Positions 16,434-24,915 of a stretch of DNA of 64,000 nt are shown one piece after another. The position numbers and the translations under genes were made by a program. The notes beneath the pieces were generated by a model, which saw nothing but the letters and a program-made list of their open reading frames with translations, was not told the origin of the DNA and did not search any database. The stretch is from Metallococcus carri (GTDB lineage Bacteria > Actinomycetota > Actinomycetes > Actinomycetales > Dermatophilaceae): contig NZ_JAAOIV010000007.1 of the NCBI RefSeq assembly GCF_011440275.1, forward strand, positions 124,001-188,000, read 5' to 3'. How positions within the stretch are numbered: position 1 is the stretch's first letter; the number at the start of each line of letters is the position of its first letter.

Positions 16434-17606
16434 TCAGCTCGGCCAGCCGGTGTACCCCTCGGCGAGATAGCAGCTGCCGGCCGCGCTTCGGGTGAGGCCG
16501 GTCAGCTCGCCGAGGGCGCGCCGGTCGTCGAAGGGTGAGCCGTCCGGTGCGTTGTGCAGCATCGAGGTCATCCAGTAGGAGAAGTGCTGGGCCCGCCATA
16601 CCCGCTGCAAAGCCCGCTGCGAATAGTGCGCGAGCAGGCTCGGGTCGTCGCGGCGCAGCACATCGGGGACCACCTCGGCGAGCACCCGGACGTCCTGCAG
16701 CGCGAGGTTGAGCCCCTTGGCTCCGGTCGGCGGGACGGTGTGCCCGGCGTCCCCGGCAAGCGCGAGCCGACCGTGGTGCAACGGCTCCTGGACGAAGCTG
16801 CGGAAGGGCAGCACGGCCCGCTCGGTGATCGGTCCCTCGCGCAGCGTGAACGAATCCTCGCCGGCGACGCGGGCCTGCAGTTCCGCCCAGATGCGATCGT
16901 CCGACCACGCGTGCGGGTCGGTGGCCGGGTCGCATTGGAAGTACATCCGTTGCAGCGTCTCGGTGCGCGAACTGATCAGCGCGAAGCCGCGCTCGGATCG
17001 GGTGTAGACGAGTTCGTCGTGGCTGCGCGGCGCCTGGCACAGGATCCCGAACCACGCGAAGGGATATTCGCGGGTGTAGCGCCGGCGGTCGGCCTCCGGA
17101 ACCAGGTGGCGGCAGACGCTGCGTGAGCCGTCTGCACCGACCAGGAGGTCGGCGGTGAGGTGGACCGGTGTGCCGTCGGCGTCGGTGAACCGCAGCAGCG
17201 GCCGCTCGCCGGTGACGTCGACCTGGACGTCGCGCACCCCGAACCGCACGTCACCGCCGTCGCGGCGGCGCGCGTCCGCCAGGTCGACGAAGACCTCGGT
17301 CTGCGGGTAGAGCCACACCGAGGAGCCGGCCAGCTCGCGGAAGTCGAGGCGGTGGCTGCGTCCGCCGAACCGCAGCGCGATGCCTTCGTGCTCGTCGCCC
17401 TCGCGTAGCACCCGGTCACTGACGCCCTCGTCCACGAGCAGCCGGACGCTGACGTGCTCGAGGATCCCCGCCCGGTGGGTGGCTTCGATCTCTGCGCGGG
17501 TGCGCAGGTCGATGGCGACCGAGTCGACGCCGGCGCGCGAGAGCAGGTGGGACAGCATCAGCCCCGCGGGTCCGGCACCGACAATGGCCACGGGGGTTCG
17601 CTCCAT
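16434..17606 (-). CDS. pobA: 4-hydroxybenzoate 3-monooxygenase
   Basis: The 390-aa flavoprotein hydroxylase matches PobA in length and motifs: the FAD-binding VAIVGAGPAGLMLSHLL (about residues 6-22), the LLVGADGSRS 'DG' motif and the C-terminal LALAGDAGHTVPPTGAKG motif. It converts 4-hydroxybenzoate with NAD(P)H and O2 to protocatechuate, feeding the pca operon that it faces. A pcaH-like palindrome lies 45-59 bp upstream. Confidence 0.94.
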   Translation of the reverse strand: MERTPVAIVGAGPAGLMLSHLLSRAGVDSVAIDLRTRAEIEATHRAGILEHVSVRLLVDEGVSDRVLREGDEHEGIALRFGGRSHRLDFRELAGSSVWLYPQTEVFVDLADARRRDGGDVRFGVRDVQVDVTGERPLLRFTDADGTPVHLTADLLVGADGSRSVCRHLVPEADRRRYTREYPFAWFGILCQAPRSHDELVYTRSERGFALISSRTETLQRMYFQCDPATDPHAWSDDRIWAELQARVAGEDSFTLREGPITERAVLPFRSFVQEPLHHGRLALAGDAGHTVPPTGAKGLNLALQDVRVLAEVVPDVLRRDDPSLLAHYSQRALQRVWRAQHFSYWMTSMLHNAPDGSPFDDRRALGELTGLTRSAAGSCYLAEGYTGWPS

Positions 17607-17650
17607 GAGCGCGACCGTAGACAGTCGCGCTCACGCTGTATGCCGGGAGC

Positions 17651-17665
17651 TTCCGTCCAGCGGAA
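17651..17665. promoter_or_regulatory. Candidate PcaR operator upstream of pobA
   Basis: TTCCG-TCCAG-CGGAA is identical to the site before pcaH except for one central base. It lies 45 bp upstream of the pobA ATG on the minus strand. This supports co-regulation of pobA and the pca operon. Confidence 0.7.
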
Positions 17666-17708
17666 CCTCGCCGTTGCGAGCGGCTCCGGTCGAACGGCAG
17701 CCGTGGGG

Positions 17709-18029
17709 TCAGATGACCTGGCCCTCGGTGCCGTCGGCGCCGACGACCGGCTTGCCCTCGAAGGCCCACTGCTTCATGCCGCCCTCGACATTGGCGACCT
17801 CGAAACCCTGCTGCTCCAGCCAGTCGGCGGCGCGGCCGGAGCGGTTGCCGGAGCGGCAGATGACCGGCAGCGGCTCACCCTCGGGCAGTTCACCCAGCCG
17901 CTGCGGCACCTCGCCCAGCGGGATGTGCACCGCACCCGGTGCGTGCCCGGCGTCCCATTCGTCCTGCTCGCGCACGTCCAGCAGGACGGCGTCGTCGGCC
18001 AGTTCGGAAGTCTTGACGATCTTCGGCAT
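17709..18029 (-). CDS. Single-domain rhodanese-like sulfurtransferase
   Basis: The 106-aa protein is one rhodanese domain. It contains VLLDVREQDEWDAGHAPGA (residues about 15-33) and the active-site loop VICRSGNRSGRAA, where Cys would carry the persulfide. Length and the CRSGNRS loop are typical of GlpE/PspE-like cytosolic forms. Transcribed alone between pobA and a divergent secreted-protein gene; the sulfur acceptor is unknown. Confidence 0.9.
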   Translation of the reverse strand: MPKIVKTSELADDAVLLDVREQDEWDAGHAPGAVHIPLGEVPQRLGELPEGEPLPVICRSGNRSGRAADWLEQQGFEVANVEGGMKQWAFEGKPVVGADGTEGQVI

Positions 18030-18179
18030 ACGGCCAGTGTGTCAGCGGACGCCCTGACGCGGTCCGATCGACCCTGACAACACGGTGTCAGCGCAGGTCA
18101 GCGGCCCCTGACAGGTGCCCGCCGATCGGACAACGTCAGAGCCCTACCGGACGACACCGCGGCCGTTGACGGTTGCGGC

Positions 18180-19028
18180 ATGACCCAGATCAACCGACGC
18201 ACCGTCGCCCTCGTCCCCGTCGCGGCGCTCGCCGCAGCCGCCGCGGTGCCGGCCGGCCGAGCGCTGGCCGCCGACCCCGCCGATCCCGCGCTCGCGGTGG
18301 TCGACATGGAAGCCGCGGTCAAGGCCGCCCAGATCGACCCGCGCCGCGCCGACCACACCCTCACCCCCGGTGCCAAGGCGAGCGTCCTGGCCATCGAGCG
18401 GGCGCTGCAGGCCCGGCGGTTGCTCGCCGCCGAGTGGGTGGACGGCTACTTCGGCAGCCAGACCGTGGCGGCCTACACGGCATACCAGCGATCGCTCGGT
18501 TATCGCGGACTGGCCGCGAACGGCATACCGGGCCGCGCGTCGCTCAGCCAGCTCGGCCGGGGACGGTTCACGGTCACCCGGCCGGTCGGGCCCGGCGTCC
18601 GGACGACCTGGACCGGCAAGACCGTCAACGCGCGCACCGCGGCGATGTTGCGCGCCGCCCAGCGGCGGGCCGGCGTGCGGATCGTGCTCGACCAGGGCTC
18701 CTACAACCCGGGTGGCGACCCGACTTCGGTCGGCACGCACGACGGCGGCGGGGTCGTCGACATCAACGTCCGCCGTATGCCGACCGCCACCAGGACCGCT
18801 CTGCTGCGGGCTCTGCGCCGGGTCGGGTTCGCGGCGTGGCTGCGCAACCCGCAGCAGGACGACTGGCCGTGGCATATCCACGCGGTCGCGATCAGCGACA
18901 CGGATCTGGCGCCGCAGGCGCAGCACCAGGTCGGGGATTTCTACCTCGGCCTCAACGGACTGTCGGGGCGCGACCCCGACGACGGCCCTCGGGTCGTGAT
19001 CAGGACCTGGGAAGAAGTTCAGCGATGA
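18180..19028 (+). CDS. Exported peptidoglycan-binding / M15-like peptidase
   Basis: The 282-aa protein opens with a Tat-like signal (NRRTVALVPVAALAAAAAVP, with Ala-x-Ala cleavage near residue 30). A peptidoglycan-binding-like region follows (about 65-120, GYFGSQTVAAYTAYQ). The C-terminal part holds THDGGGVVDIN and WPWHIHAVAI, which resemble the His-Asp-His zinc set of M15/VanY-like D,D-peptidases. It is the first of three consecutive secreted cell-wall genes on this strand. Precise peptide specificity cannot be read. Confidence 0.72.
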   Translation: MTQINRRTVALVPVAALAAAAAVPAGRALAADPADPALAVVDMEAAVKAAQIDPRRADHTLTPGAKASVLAIERALQARRLLAAEWVDGYFGSQTVAAYTAYQRSLGYRGLAANGIPGRASLSQLGRGRFTVTRPVGPGVRTTWTGKTVNARTAAMLRAAQRRAGVRIVLDQGSYNPGGDPTSVGTHDGGGVVDINVRRMPTATRTALLRALRRVGFAAWLRNPQQDDWPWHIHAVAISDTDLAPQAQHQVGDFYLGLNGLSGRDPDDGPRVVIRTWEEVQR

Positions 19029-19071
19029 ACCGGCGCCCAGCACCCCCACCCATTCACCAGGAGGAAGCACG

Positions 19072-19971
19072 ATGAACAAGCTCATTCGCTCAGTGACTCT
19101 GCTCGGCGCAGCCGCAGCGATCGGCGTCCCGGTCGTCACGCTCCCGGGCGGTTCGGCCTCGGCCGCCAGCGCGCGCAACGGCAGCTGCGAGACCGGGGAG
19201 TTCTGCTACTACTTCAACAGCAACAACCAGGGGTCGGTCTCCGACTTCGCCCGCTCGGTCGGTGACTACGGCACCACGCAGCCGGGGTGCTACGACTTCA
19301 AGAGCCGGGGCAACGGCAAGGGCCGGTGCGTCAAGAACAACGCCGCCTCGGTGTGGAACCGCTCGACCAAGACCGTGCGGGTCTACTTCAACAGCAACTT
19401 CGGCGGCACCTTCCAGGACATCAAGCCGGGCGCGAAGGTCAACCTCAATGCCTCGCTGAAGAACCAGAACGCCTCGCACGAGTTCGTCACCCCGGGCAGC
19501 ACCGCGCGGGTGAACATGTCCCGGGCGCTTTACAAGCGGGCCGGTGGCAGCATCACCTGCTATTTCGACGGTTACCGCAATACCCCCGGCCGGCACGAGG
19601 GCATTGACATCGCCCGCAGCATCGGTTCGCCGGTTTACGCGCTCGTGGGCGGCACCGTGACCTATGTCGCGCAGGGCGCCAAGGGCAGCAGTGGGTTGTC
19701 GACCATCGCGATCTACAACGCCAAGCTCGGCAGGACGGTCATCTACCTGCACTCCGACCCGGTCGCGCTGAAGAAGGGGCAGAAGATCTCGCGCGGGCAG
19801 CTGATCGGGCACGAGTCCTGGCGGGGCCTGTCCAGTTCCGGCATCGCCCACACCCACGTGGAGATGCGCCCCGGCTGGCATGACCGCGCCGCCAAGAGCG
19901 TGCGCGATTACACCCTGTCCAACCCCAACCCGAACACGTTCTGGCGCAGCCAGGGCTACAACGTCAAGTGA
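19072..19971 (+). CDS. Secreted I36-like domain fused to M23 (LytM) peptidase
   Basis: The 299-aa protein has a signal peptide (to about residue 33), then a Cys-containing beta-rich module of about 90 residues (NGSCETGEFCYYFNSN and onward) like peptidase-inhibitor family I36/beta-gamma-crystallin proteins. The C-terminal domain has the M23 zinc motifs: GRHEGIDIA (HxxxD) and AHTHVEMRP (HxH). M23 enzymes cut peptidoglycan cross-bridges. A clear AGGAGGAAG ribosome site precedes the ATG. The neighbour at 19976 carries a near-identical N-terminal module on a different hydrolase. Confidence 0.85.
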   Translation: MNKLIRSVTLLGAAAAIGVPVVTLPGGSASAASARNGSCETGEFCYYFNSNNQGSVSDFARSVGDYGTTQPGCYDFKSRGNGKGRCVKNNAASVWNRSTKTVRVYFNSNFGGTFQDIKPGAKVNLNASLKNQNASHEFVTPGSTARVNMSRALYKRAGGSITCYFDGYRNTPGRHEGIDIARSIGSPVYALVGGTVTYVAQGAKGSSGLSTIAIYNAKLGRTVIYLHSDPVALKKGQKISRGQLIGHESWRGLSSSGIAHTHVEMRPGWHDRAAKSVRDYTLSNPNPNTFWRSQGYNVK

Positions 19972-19975
19972 GGCG

Positions 19976-20923
19976 ATGACCATGACGAAGAAGAAGACTG
20001 TGCTGTCGGCTCTGCTCGGCGCGACGCTGCTCGCGGGCACCGGTGCCGGGGTGGTGCTCGCCCCGGACGCGTCCGCGGCGACCGCCCGCAACGGCAGTTG
20101 CGAGACCGGGGAGTTCTGCTACTACTTCAACAGCAACCAGGCCGGATCGGTGTCGGACTTCGGCGCTTCGCAGGACGACTACGGCGCGAGCCAGCCGAGT
20201 TGCTATGAGTTCAAGGGCCGGGGCAACGGCCGCTGCAAGTGCGTCAAGAACAACGCGGCGTCGGCGTGGAACCGCTCGAAGAGGACCGTCCGGGTCTACT
20301 ACAACAGCAACTTCGCTGGGGCCCACCAGGACGTCAAGCCGGGCGCCCGGGTGAACCTCAACGCCACGCTGAAGAACAACAACGCCTCGCACGAGTTCCT
20401 CACGCCCGGCCCGCGCGGTTGCAAGACCGACGGCACCAACACCAAGCTGCCGACGACGATCCTGGTCTACCGGGTCAAGCAGCACCGGGTGGACCGGGTC
20501 CCGTTCAAGACCTACGTCAAGAACGTGCTGCCGAACGAGTGGATCACCAGCTGGCCGCGGGAGTCGCTCAAGGCCGGCGCGGTCGCGGTGAAGAGCTTCG
20601 GCTGGTACTGGGCGTTGCACTCGACCAAGCGCACGCCGGGTGGCCAGTGCTATGACGTCACCGACGACACCCAGAGCCAGGTCTACCGGCCCGGCTCGGC
20701 GACCGCCTCGACCAACGCGGCGGTCGACGCCACCTGGGGCGTGCGGATGACCCGCAGCGGCAACATCCTGCAGGCGCACTACTGCGCGACCTCGACCGCC
20801 TGCTCGGCGTGGGTAAGCGGCAACTGGATGTCGCAGTACGGCTCGCGGGACAAGGCGCGCAGCGGCCAGGGTTACCGCACGATCCTGCGCTCCTACTACC
20901 GGGACATCGCGTTGCGCTCCTGA
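19976..20923 (+). CDS. Secreted I36-like domain fused to SpoIID/LytB-type domain
   Basis: The 315-aa protein starts 4 bp after the previous stop. After a signal peptide it repeats the NGSCETGEFCYYFNSN module of its neighbour, with many identical residues through NNASHEF. The C-terminal half (VPFKTYVKNVLPNEW, then AGAVAVKSFGWYWAL and a QAHYCATSTACSA loop) is a SpoIID/LytB domain, a family that includes lytic enzymes acting on glycan strands and amidase modifiers. ATG 19976 gives MTMTKKK; ATG 19982 is an alternative. Followed by a strong terminator. Confidence 0.83.
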   Translation: MTMTKKKTVLSALLGATLLAGTGAGVVLAPDASAATARNGSCETGEFCYYFNSNQAGSVSDFGASQDDYGASQPSCYEFKGRGNGRCKCVKNNAASAWNRSKRTVRVYYNSNFAGAHQDVKPGARVNLNATLKNNNASHEFLTPGPRGCKTDGTNTKLPTTILVYRVKQHRVDRVPFKTYVKNVLPNEWITSWPRESLKAGAVAVKSFGWYWALHSTKRTPGGQCYDVTDDTQSQVYRPGSATASTNAAVDATWGVRMTRSGNILQAHYCATSTACSAWVSGNWMSQYGSRDKARSGQGYRTILRSYYRDIALRS

Positions 20924-20938
20924 TCGCGGCGTCCTCTC

Positions 20939-20975
20939 GCAGGCCCACCGGCTCGCCCGGTGGGCCTGCTTTCGT
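20939..20975 (+). terminator. Rho-independent-like terminator
   Basis: GCAGGCCCACCGG and CCGGTGGGCCTGC form a perfect 13-bp stem around a 5-nt loop, followed by TTTCGT. It ends the block of secreted wall proteins. Confidence 0.85.
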
Positions 20976-21056
20976 CCTGCCGGTATGGCGTCCGCTCCGG
21001 TCTCGCTACCCTGTCCCCGGCCGAAGTGGGTCGGCGAGGCGTCGAGGAGCGCAGTC

Positions 21057-21947
21057 GTGTCTCAGGGGTCCAAAGCAGCACGGGCCGCCGCGATCGAAGG
21101 GTTCGCGGCGCGCCTGGCGCGGGTGCGCGCGGAGGCCGGCAACCCGCCATTTCGGGAAATGGCCGGCCGGTCCGGCGCGATCTCGCACACCACGCTGCAC
21201 GATGCGGTGCAAGGCCATCGGTTGCCGAGCTGGGCGACGACGGTGGAATTCCTCAAGGCCTGCGGCGCCGACCCGGGTGAGCACGAGGCGGCCTGGCGGG
21301 AGGCCGACGCGGTGGTGTCCGGCGCGGGTCCGGCCGACGGGGGGCTGGACGACTCCGCCGGCGGGGCCCGGGAGCGGCCGGTCGAGGGTGGGTCCGTGCA
21401 GGAGTCGGCCGGTCCTGCGCGGCGCAAGCGCTGGCCGATCCTGGTCGCCATCGCGGTGGCCGTGGCGTTGGCGGTGGGCGGGCTCACGGCATACCTGATC
21501 ACGCGGGAAAAGGCGCCGAGTCCGGCCAAGCCGACGTATGCCGCGGCCGACTGCCCGGTGCGGCTGACGAATCCGCCGAGCGCCCCGCCGAAGCGGGAGG
21601 GCGACCACGCGCGGTTCGTCAAGGACGTCACGGTGCCGGACTGCTCGCATGTGCAGCGCGGCGCGACCTTCACCAAGACCTGGCGGCTGAAGAACACCGG
21701 GACGCTGGTGTGGACCGGCTACACGATGCGCCGCCTCGATGTCCCGCAGGGGGCGCGCGACTGTCAGACGATCACCGACGTGCCGGTGCCGACGGCGCAG
21801 CCGGGCCAGACGGTGGACGTGAGCGTCACCGTGACGGCTCCGAACGTGGCGACCTTCTGCTTCGTGCGGTTCAAGCTGCTCGAGGGTGGCGGGCAGCCGG
21901 CCTTCCCCGGCGGACGGCCGGTCAACCTGCAGGTGATCGTCGACTGA
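21057..21947 (+). CDS. HTH - transmembrane - NBR1-Ig-like domain protein
   Basis: The 296-aa protein has an N-terminal XRE-like helix-turn-helix region (FREMAGRSGAISHTTLHDAV, about residues 35-54), a Gly/Glu-rich linker, one transmembrane helix (WPILVAIAVAVALAVGGLTAYL, given by its ends WPILVAIA and GGLTAYL, about 125-146), and an extracytoplasmic domain with FTKTWRLKNTGTLVWTGY and a late Cys-Phe pair. The last part matches the NBR1-type Ig-like domain found in bacterial proteins. This suggests a one-component sensor linking the cell surface to DNA. Start GTG 21057 is preferred to an upstream start in the leader. Ligand unknown. Confidence 0.75.
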   Translation: MSQGSKAARAAAIEGFAARLARVRAEAGNPPFREMAGRSGAISHTTLHDAVQGHRLPSWATTVEFLKACGADPGEHEAAWREADAVVSGAGPADGGLDDSAGGARERPVEGGSVQESAGPARRKRWPILVAIAVAVALAVGGLTAYLITREKAPSPAKPTYAAADCPVRLTNPPSAPPKREGDHARFVKDVTVPDCSHVQRGATFTKTWRLKNTGTLVWTGYTMRRLDVPQGARDCQTITDVPVPTAQPGQTVDVSVTVTAPNVATFCFVRFKLLEGGGQPAFPGGRPVNLQVIVD

Positions 21948-21948
21948 A

Positions 21949-22758
21949 TCAGCCGGCCGGGGCGTAGGTGAGCAGGAAGACGGTCAGCGGTCCGCCGACG
22001 GTGGGCGTGCCGGTGATGAAGCCGACGCCGTGGCGGTCGTCACCGGGCACCTCGACATACTCGACCCTCTTGGATTTCTTTGCCGCAGAACGCAATTCGC
22101 GTGCGCTGGAGACGAACTGCGTGTCGCCGCCGCCGACGGCGATGAAGATCGGGCAGGTGAGCCTCGCGATTGTGGTGCGGGCGTCGAGGTCGAAATAGGT
22201 GGCGGGCGCCGAGAGCGCGACGACGGCTTTGACGTCGGGCACGGACGGCGCGGCGGCGATCGAGATTGTGCCCCCGCGCGAGGCGCCGATGAGCACGGTT
22301 GAGTTGGTGCCCTTGCGGCGCAGGTAGGCGGCCGCGACGGTCACCACCTCGGTGCTGAAGTCCTCGTTGGTGACCGCGATGACGCGGTAGCCGCGCGCGG
22401 CGAGGGTGTTGGCGTAGTCGTGGAACTGGCACAGGTCACCGTCGGACTGGTGGCTGAGCACCACCCCGACCGAGCCGGCGCCGGCGACATAGGCGTCGAA
22501 CGCTCCGGACTTGGCCGGCACGCTGATCAACCGGCTGCGTTCGGCGCGGGTGACGCAGGAATAGCGCGACGGGTCGGGCGTGGCGGCCGTCGACGTCGGG
22601 CTGGTGACGGAGCTCTCCGCGGTTGGCGGCGGGTCACTGGTTGTGCTGCTCGCTGAGCTCGCGGGCGGGCCCGTGCTCGCGCCGGACCCGCCTTGGGTCG
22701 CCGACCCTCCGCACGCCGTCAGCGTGAGGACGACCAGCGCCAACACCCACCGTCGCAT
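21949..22758 (-). CDS. Alpha/beta-hydrolase lipoprotein
   Basis: The 269-aa protein begins with a lipoprotein signal (RRWVLALVVLTLTACGG, lipobox LTAC, Cys about residue 16), followed by a 45-residue Ser/Thr/Pro linker. The remainder is an alpha/beta-hydrolase fold: GVVLSHQSDGDLCQF, the nucleophile elbow LIGASRGG, an acidic loop VGGGDTQFV and a final His in DDRHGVGF. Likely an exported esterase or peptidase anchored to the outer face of the membrane. It faces a PadR gene. Confidence 0.78.
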   Translation of the reverse strand: MRRWVLALVVLTLTACGGSATQGGSGASTGPPASSASSTTSDPPPTAESSVTSPTSTAATPDPSRYSCVTRAERSRLISVPAKSGAFDAYVAGAGSVGVVLSHQSDGDLCQFHDYANTLAARGYRVIAVTNEDFSTEVVTVAAAYLRRKGTNSTVLIGASRGGTISIAAAPSVPDVKAVVALSAPATYFDLDARTTIARLTCPIFIAVGGGDTQFVSSARELRSAAKKSKRVEYVEVPGDDRHGVGFITGTPTVGGPLTVFLLTYAPAG

Positions 22759-22783
22759 CCCAACCCCCAAGGTTTTGCCTGTT

Positions 22784-22799
22784 GATACAAACACGTATC
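22784..22799. promoter_or_regulatory. Candidate PadR operator
   Basis: GATAC-AAACAC-GTATC is a perfect inverted repeat in the short gap between the divergent lipoprotein gene and the PadR gene. Its place suggests it could control both. Confidence 0.5.
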
Positions 22800-22832
22800 G
22801 CCCACGGGCACAAGGGGTTTAGAGTTCGGACC

Positions 22833-23393
22833 ATGTCGACCCCGACCGTGCGCTTCGTGCTGCTTGCCCTGCTCGGGCGGGAGCCGGCGACCGGTCAGGA
22901 GCTGGCGCAGCGGCTGCGTGACCCGGTGGGCTTCTTCTGGTCGGCGCCGCACAGCCAGATCTACCCCCAGCTGGCCGCCCTGGTGACCGACGGGCTGGTG
23001 CGGTTCGACGTGGAGTCCGCGGGCGCCATACGTCCTCGCAAGCGGTATCGGCTGACCCCGAAGGGGCGGCGCGAGTTGCGTCGGTGGCTGGCGTCGACGC
23101 CGGACCGTCAACCGCCGCGTGACGAGGTGATGGTGCGGGCGTATGCCGTCTCGCTCGCCGATCGCTCGCGGGCGACGCGGCTGTATGCCGAACTCGCGGC
23201 GCGCGCGGAGGCGCGCATCGGCGAGTACGAGTCGCTGGAGGCGCAACTGCGTGCGGATCACGGTGTGGCCGTTGAGGATCCGAGCTACCCGGCGTTTGGC
23301 AACTGGTCGGTGTTGCAGGCTGGGTTGCTGGCCGAGCGGGCGCGCGTGCAGTGGTGCCATTGGATGGTCGGGCGACTCACCGACGATCACTAA
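22833..23393 (+). CDS. PadR-family transcriptional regulator
   Basis: The 186-aa protein begins with the PadR winged HTH: RFVLLALLGREPATGQELAQ, a WSAPHSQIYPQLAALVTDGL recognition region and the wing RKRYRLTPKGRRELRRWL. The C-terminal helical domain (VQWCHWMVGRL) is that of PadR subfamily 2/Vir type, used for dimerisation. It is divergent from the hydrolase lipoprotein and followed 11 bp later by pyridoxal kinase. Ligand unknown. Confidence 0.9.
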   Translation: MSTPTVRFVLLALLGREPATGQELAQRLRDPVGFFWSAPHSQIYPQLAALVTDGLVRFDVESAGAIRPRKRYRLTPKGRRELRRWLASTPDRQPPRDEVMVRAYAVSLADRSRATRLYAELAARAEARIGEYESLEAQLRADHGVAVEDPSYPAFGNWSVLQAGLLAERARVQWCHWMVGRLTDDH

Positions 23394-23404
23394 CATCGGG
23401 CGCC

Positions 23405-24256
23405 ATGAAGATCCTGTCGATCCAGTCGTCGGTCGCCTACGGACACGCGGGCAACTCCTCGGCCGTTTTCCCGCTGCAGCGGCTCGGGCACGAGGTGTGG
23501 CCGGTCTACACGGTGCACTTCTCGAATCACACCGGGTATGGGCAGTGGCGCGGGCCGGTCTTCGACGCCGAGACGGTGCGCGAGGTGATCACCGGGATCG
23601 AGGAGCGCGGCGTGCTGCCGGAGTGCGACGCGGTGCTGTCGGGCTATCAGGGTGGTGAGGGCATCGGCGAGGTGATCCTCGACGCGGTGGCTCGGGTGAA
23701 GGCGGCGAACCCGCGGGCGATCTACTGCGCCGACCCGGTGATGGGTGATGTCGGGCGGGGCTTCTACGTGCGCGACGGCATACCGGAATTCATGCGGGAC
23801 AAGGTGATTCCCGCCGCGGACATCGTGACGCCGAACCAGTTCGAGCTCGAGTTCCTCTCCGGCATCGAGGTGCACTCGGTCGACGATCTGCTGGCCGCCG
23901 CCGACACGCTGCGCGCGACCGGGCCGTCGACCGTGCTGGCCACGTCGGTGCAGACCGACCAGACGCCCGCCGACTCGGTGCAGATGGCTGTCGTCAACGA
24001 CGAGGGTGCCTGGATCGTCACCACGCCGTTGCTGCCGATGTATGTCGCGGGCGCCGGCGATGCGACCGCCGCGATCTTCCTGGCGCACGTGCTGAACGGG
24101 AAGTCGGCGCCCGATTGCCTTGCGGCGACCGCGGATTCGGTCTTCGGCATCATGGAAGCCACCCACCGGGCCGGCACCCGCGAGATCCAGCTCGTGACCT
24201 CCCAGGAGCGCATCGCCCACCCCGAAGGCCGCTTCGAGGTCACCCGATTGCGGTGA
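23405..24256 (+). CDS. pdxY: Pyridoxal kinase
   Basis: The 283-aa protein has the PdxY/PdxK ribokinase-fold motifs: MKILSIQSSVAYGHAGNSSA at the N-terminus, CDAVLSGYQG, CADPVMGDVGRGFYV and the ATP/catalytic motif YVAGAGDATAAIFLAH with the catalytic Asp. It phosphorylates pyridoxal in the B6 salvage pathway. Start 11 bp after the PadR stop, so probably one transcript. Confidence 0.93.
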   Translation: MKILSIQSSVAYGHAGNSSAVFPLQRLGHEVWPVYTVHFSNHTGYGQWRGPVFDAETVREVITGIEERGVLPECDAVLSGYQGGEGIGEVILDAVARVKAANPRAIYCADPVMGDVGRGFYVRDGIPEFMRDKVIPAADIVTPNQFELEFLSGIEVHSVDDLLAAADTLRATGPSTVLATSVQTDQTPADSVQMAVVNDEGAWIVTTPLLPMYVAGAGDATAAIFLAHVLNGKSAPDCLAATADSVFGIMEATHRAGTREIQLVTSQERIAHPEGRFEVTRLR

Positions 24257-24425
24257 GCCCCGAAGGGTCTGCTCGTGTCATCAGCTCCGTTTGGTCCGCA
24301 AAGGTGTTGAATGCGCAGATGGGGACCGATCCGTCTGCTGATGCGGCCACGAGGGGCGTAACCGCATCCACGCGCGCTGAACGGCGTGGTGGCTTGCTGA
24401 TGATGGTCGTCGGAGCAGGAGTGCG
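24257..24425. other. Intergenic, no feature recognised
   Basis: Between pdxY and a doubtful small ORF. No tRNA fold, hairpin with T-tract or convincing coding frame was found. This is where base composition begins to fall relative to the flanks. Confidence 0.4.
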
Positions 24426-24805
24426 GTGAGACGCTTTCATGTACCCGTGACGCACCACACCCTCACCATCCGCGCCGCTCTGGGTGACCACACATACGAT
24501 CCGGTGATGCCGTCGAGGACGAGCATTGCCGTCAGTCAGGGGCCGGGCAGCATTGGCATTTGGTGCAACGTCTATTCGACCCAGAACCTAGCCTTGGAAT
24601 TTGGGGTGTTGGAGACTGAACCTCCAGATGTAGACCTTGAGGGACAGGGCTGGAAGGTTAGAAGCGGAGTCATGTTTGAGTCGCCAGGCGGAGCCCTGGT
24701 GGCGGCAGGCAATTTTAGTCCGGTGAGCTCCGTAATGCGTCGGAGTACGACTTATCGCCGGATTACCCGACTGAGCGCGTCGTCGTGATACTCACTGCTC
24801 GATAG
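24426..24805 (+). pseudogene. Small ORF, probably frameshifted
   Basis: An open frame from GTG 24426 reads plausibly (TSIAVSQGPGSIGIWCNVYS, then a GWKVRSGVMFESPGGALVAAGN stretch given by its ends), but its end (MRRSTTYRRITRLSASS) is Arg/Ser-rich and out-of-character. The next frame, entered around 24718, gives SGELRNASEYDLSPDYPTER followed by VVVILTAR and a TAG at 24803. This looks like the true C-terminus and suggests a one-base loss near 24716-24722. I do not recognise the family. Base composition is lower in GC than the flanks. Confidence 0.35.
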
Positions 24806-24915
24806 TTAGTAGTAGCGCAGGGTCGCGGTACGTCTCGACGACCGATCGCGTGTGCTCTCATCATCGCTCGACACTAACTGCCCGATCAAAAGCTAGGGCT
24901 CTTCTCCGCTTGACC

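Noticed and set aside
24240-24491. Minus-strand 83-aa frame
   Set aside because: Overlaps the end of pdxY and the small ORF, no ribosome site or family pattern.
24800-24915. Possible RNA gene in the AT-richer gap
   Set aside because: No tRNA cloverleaf or stable hairpin could be drawn; left as empty.
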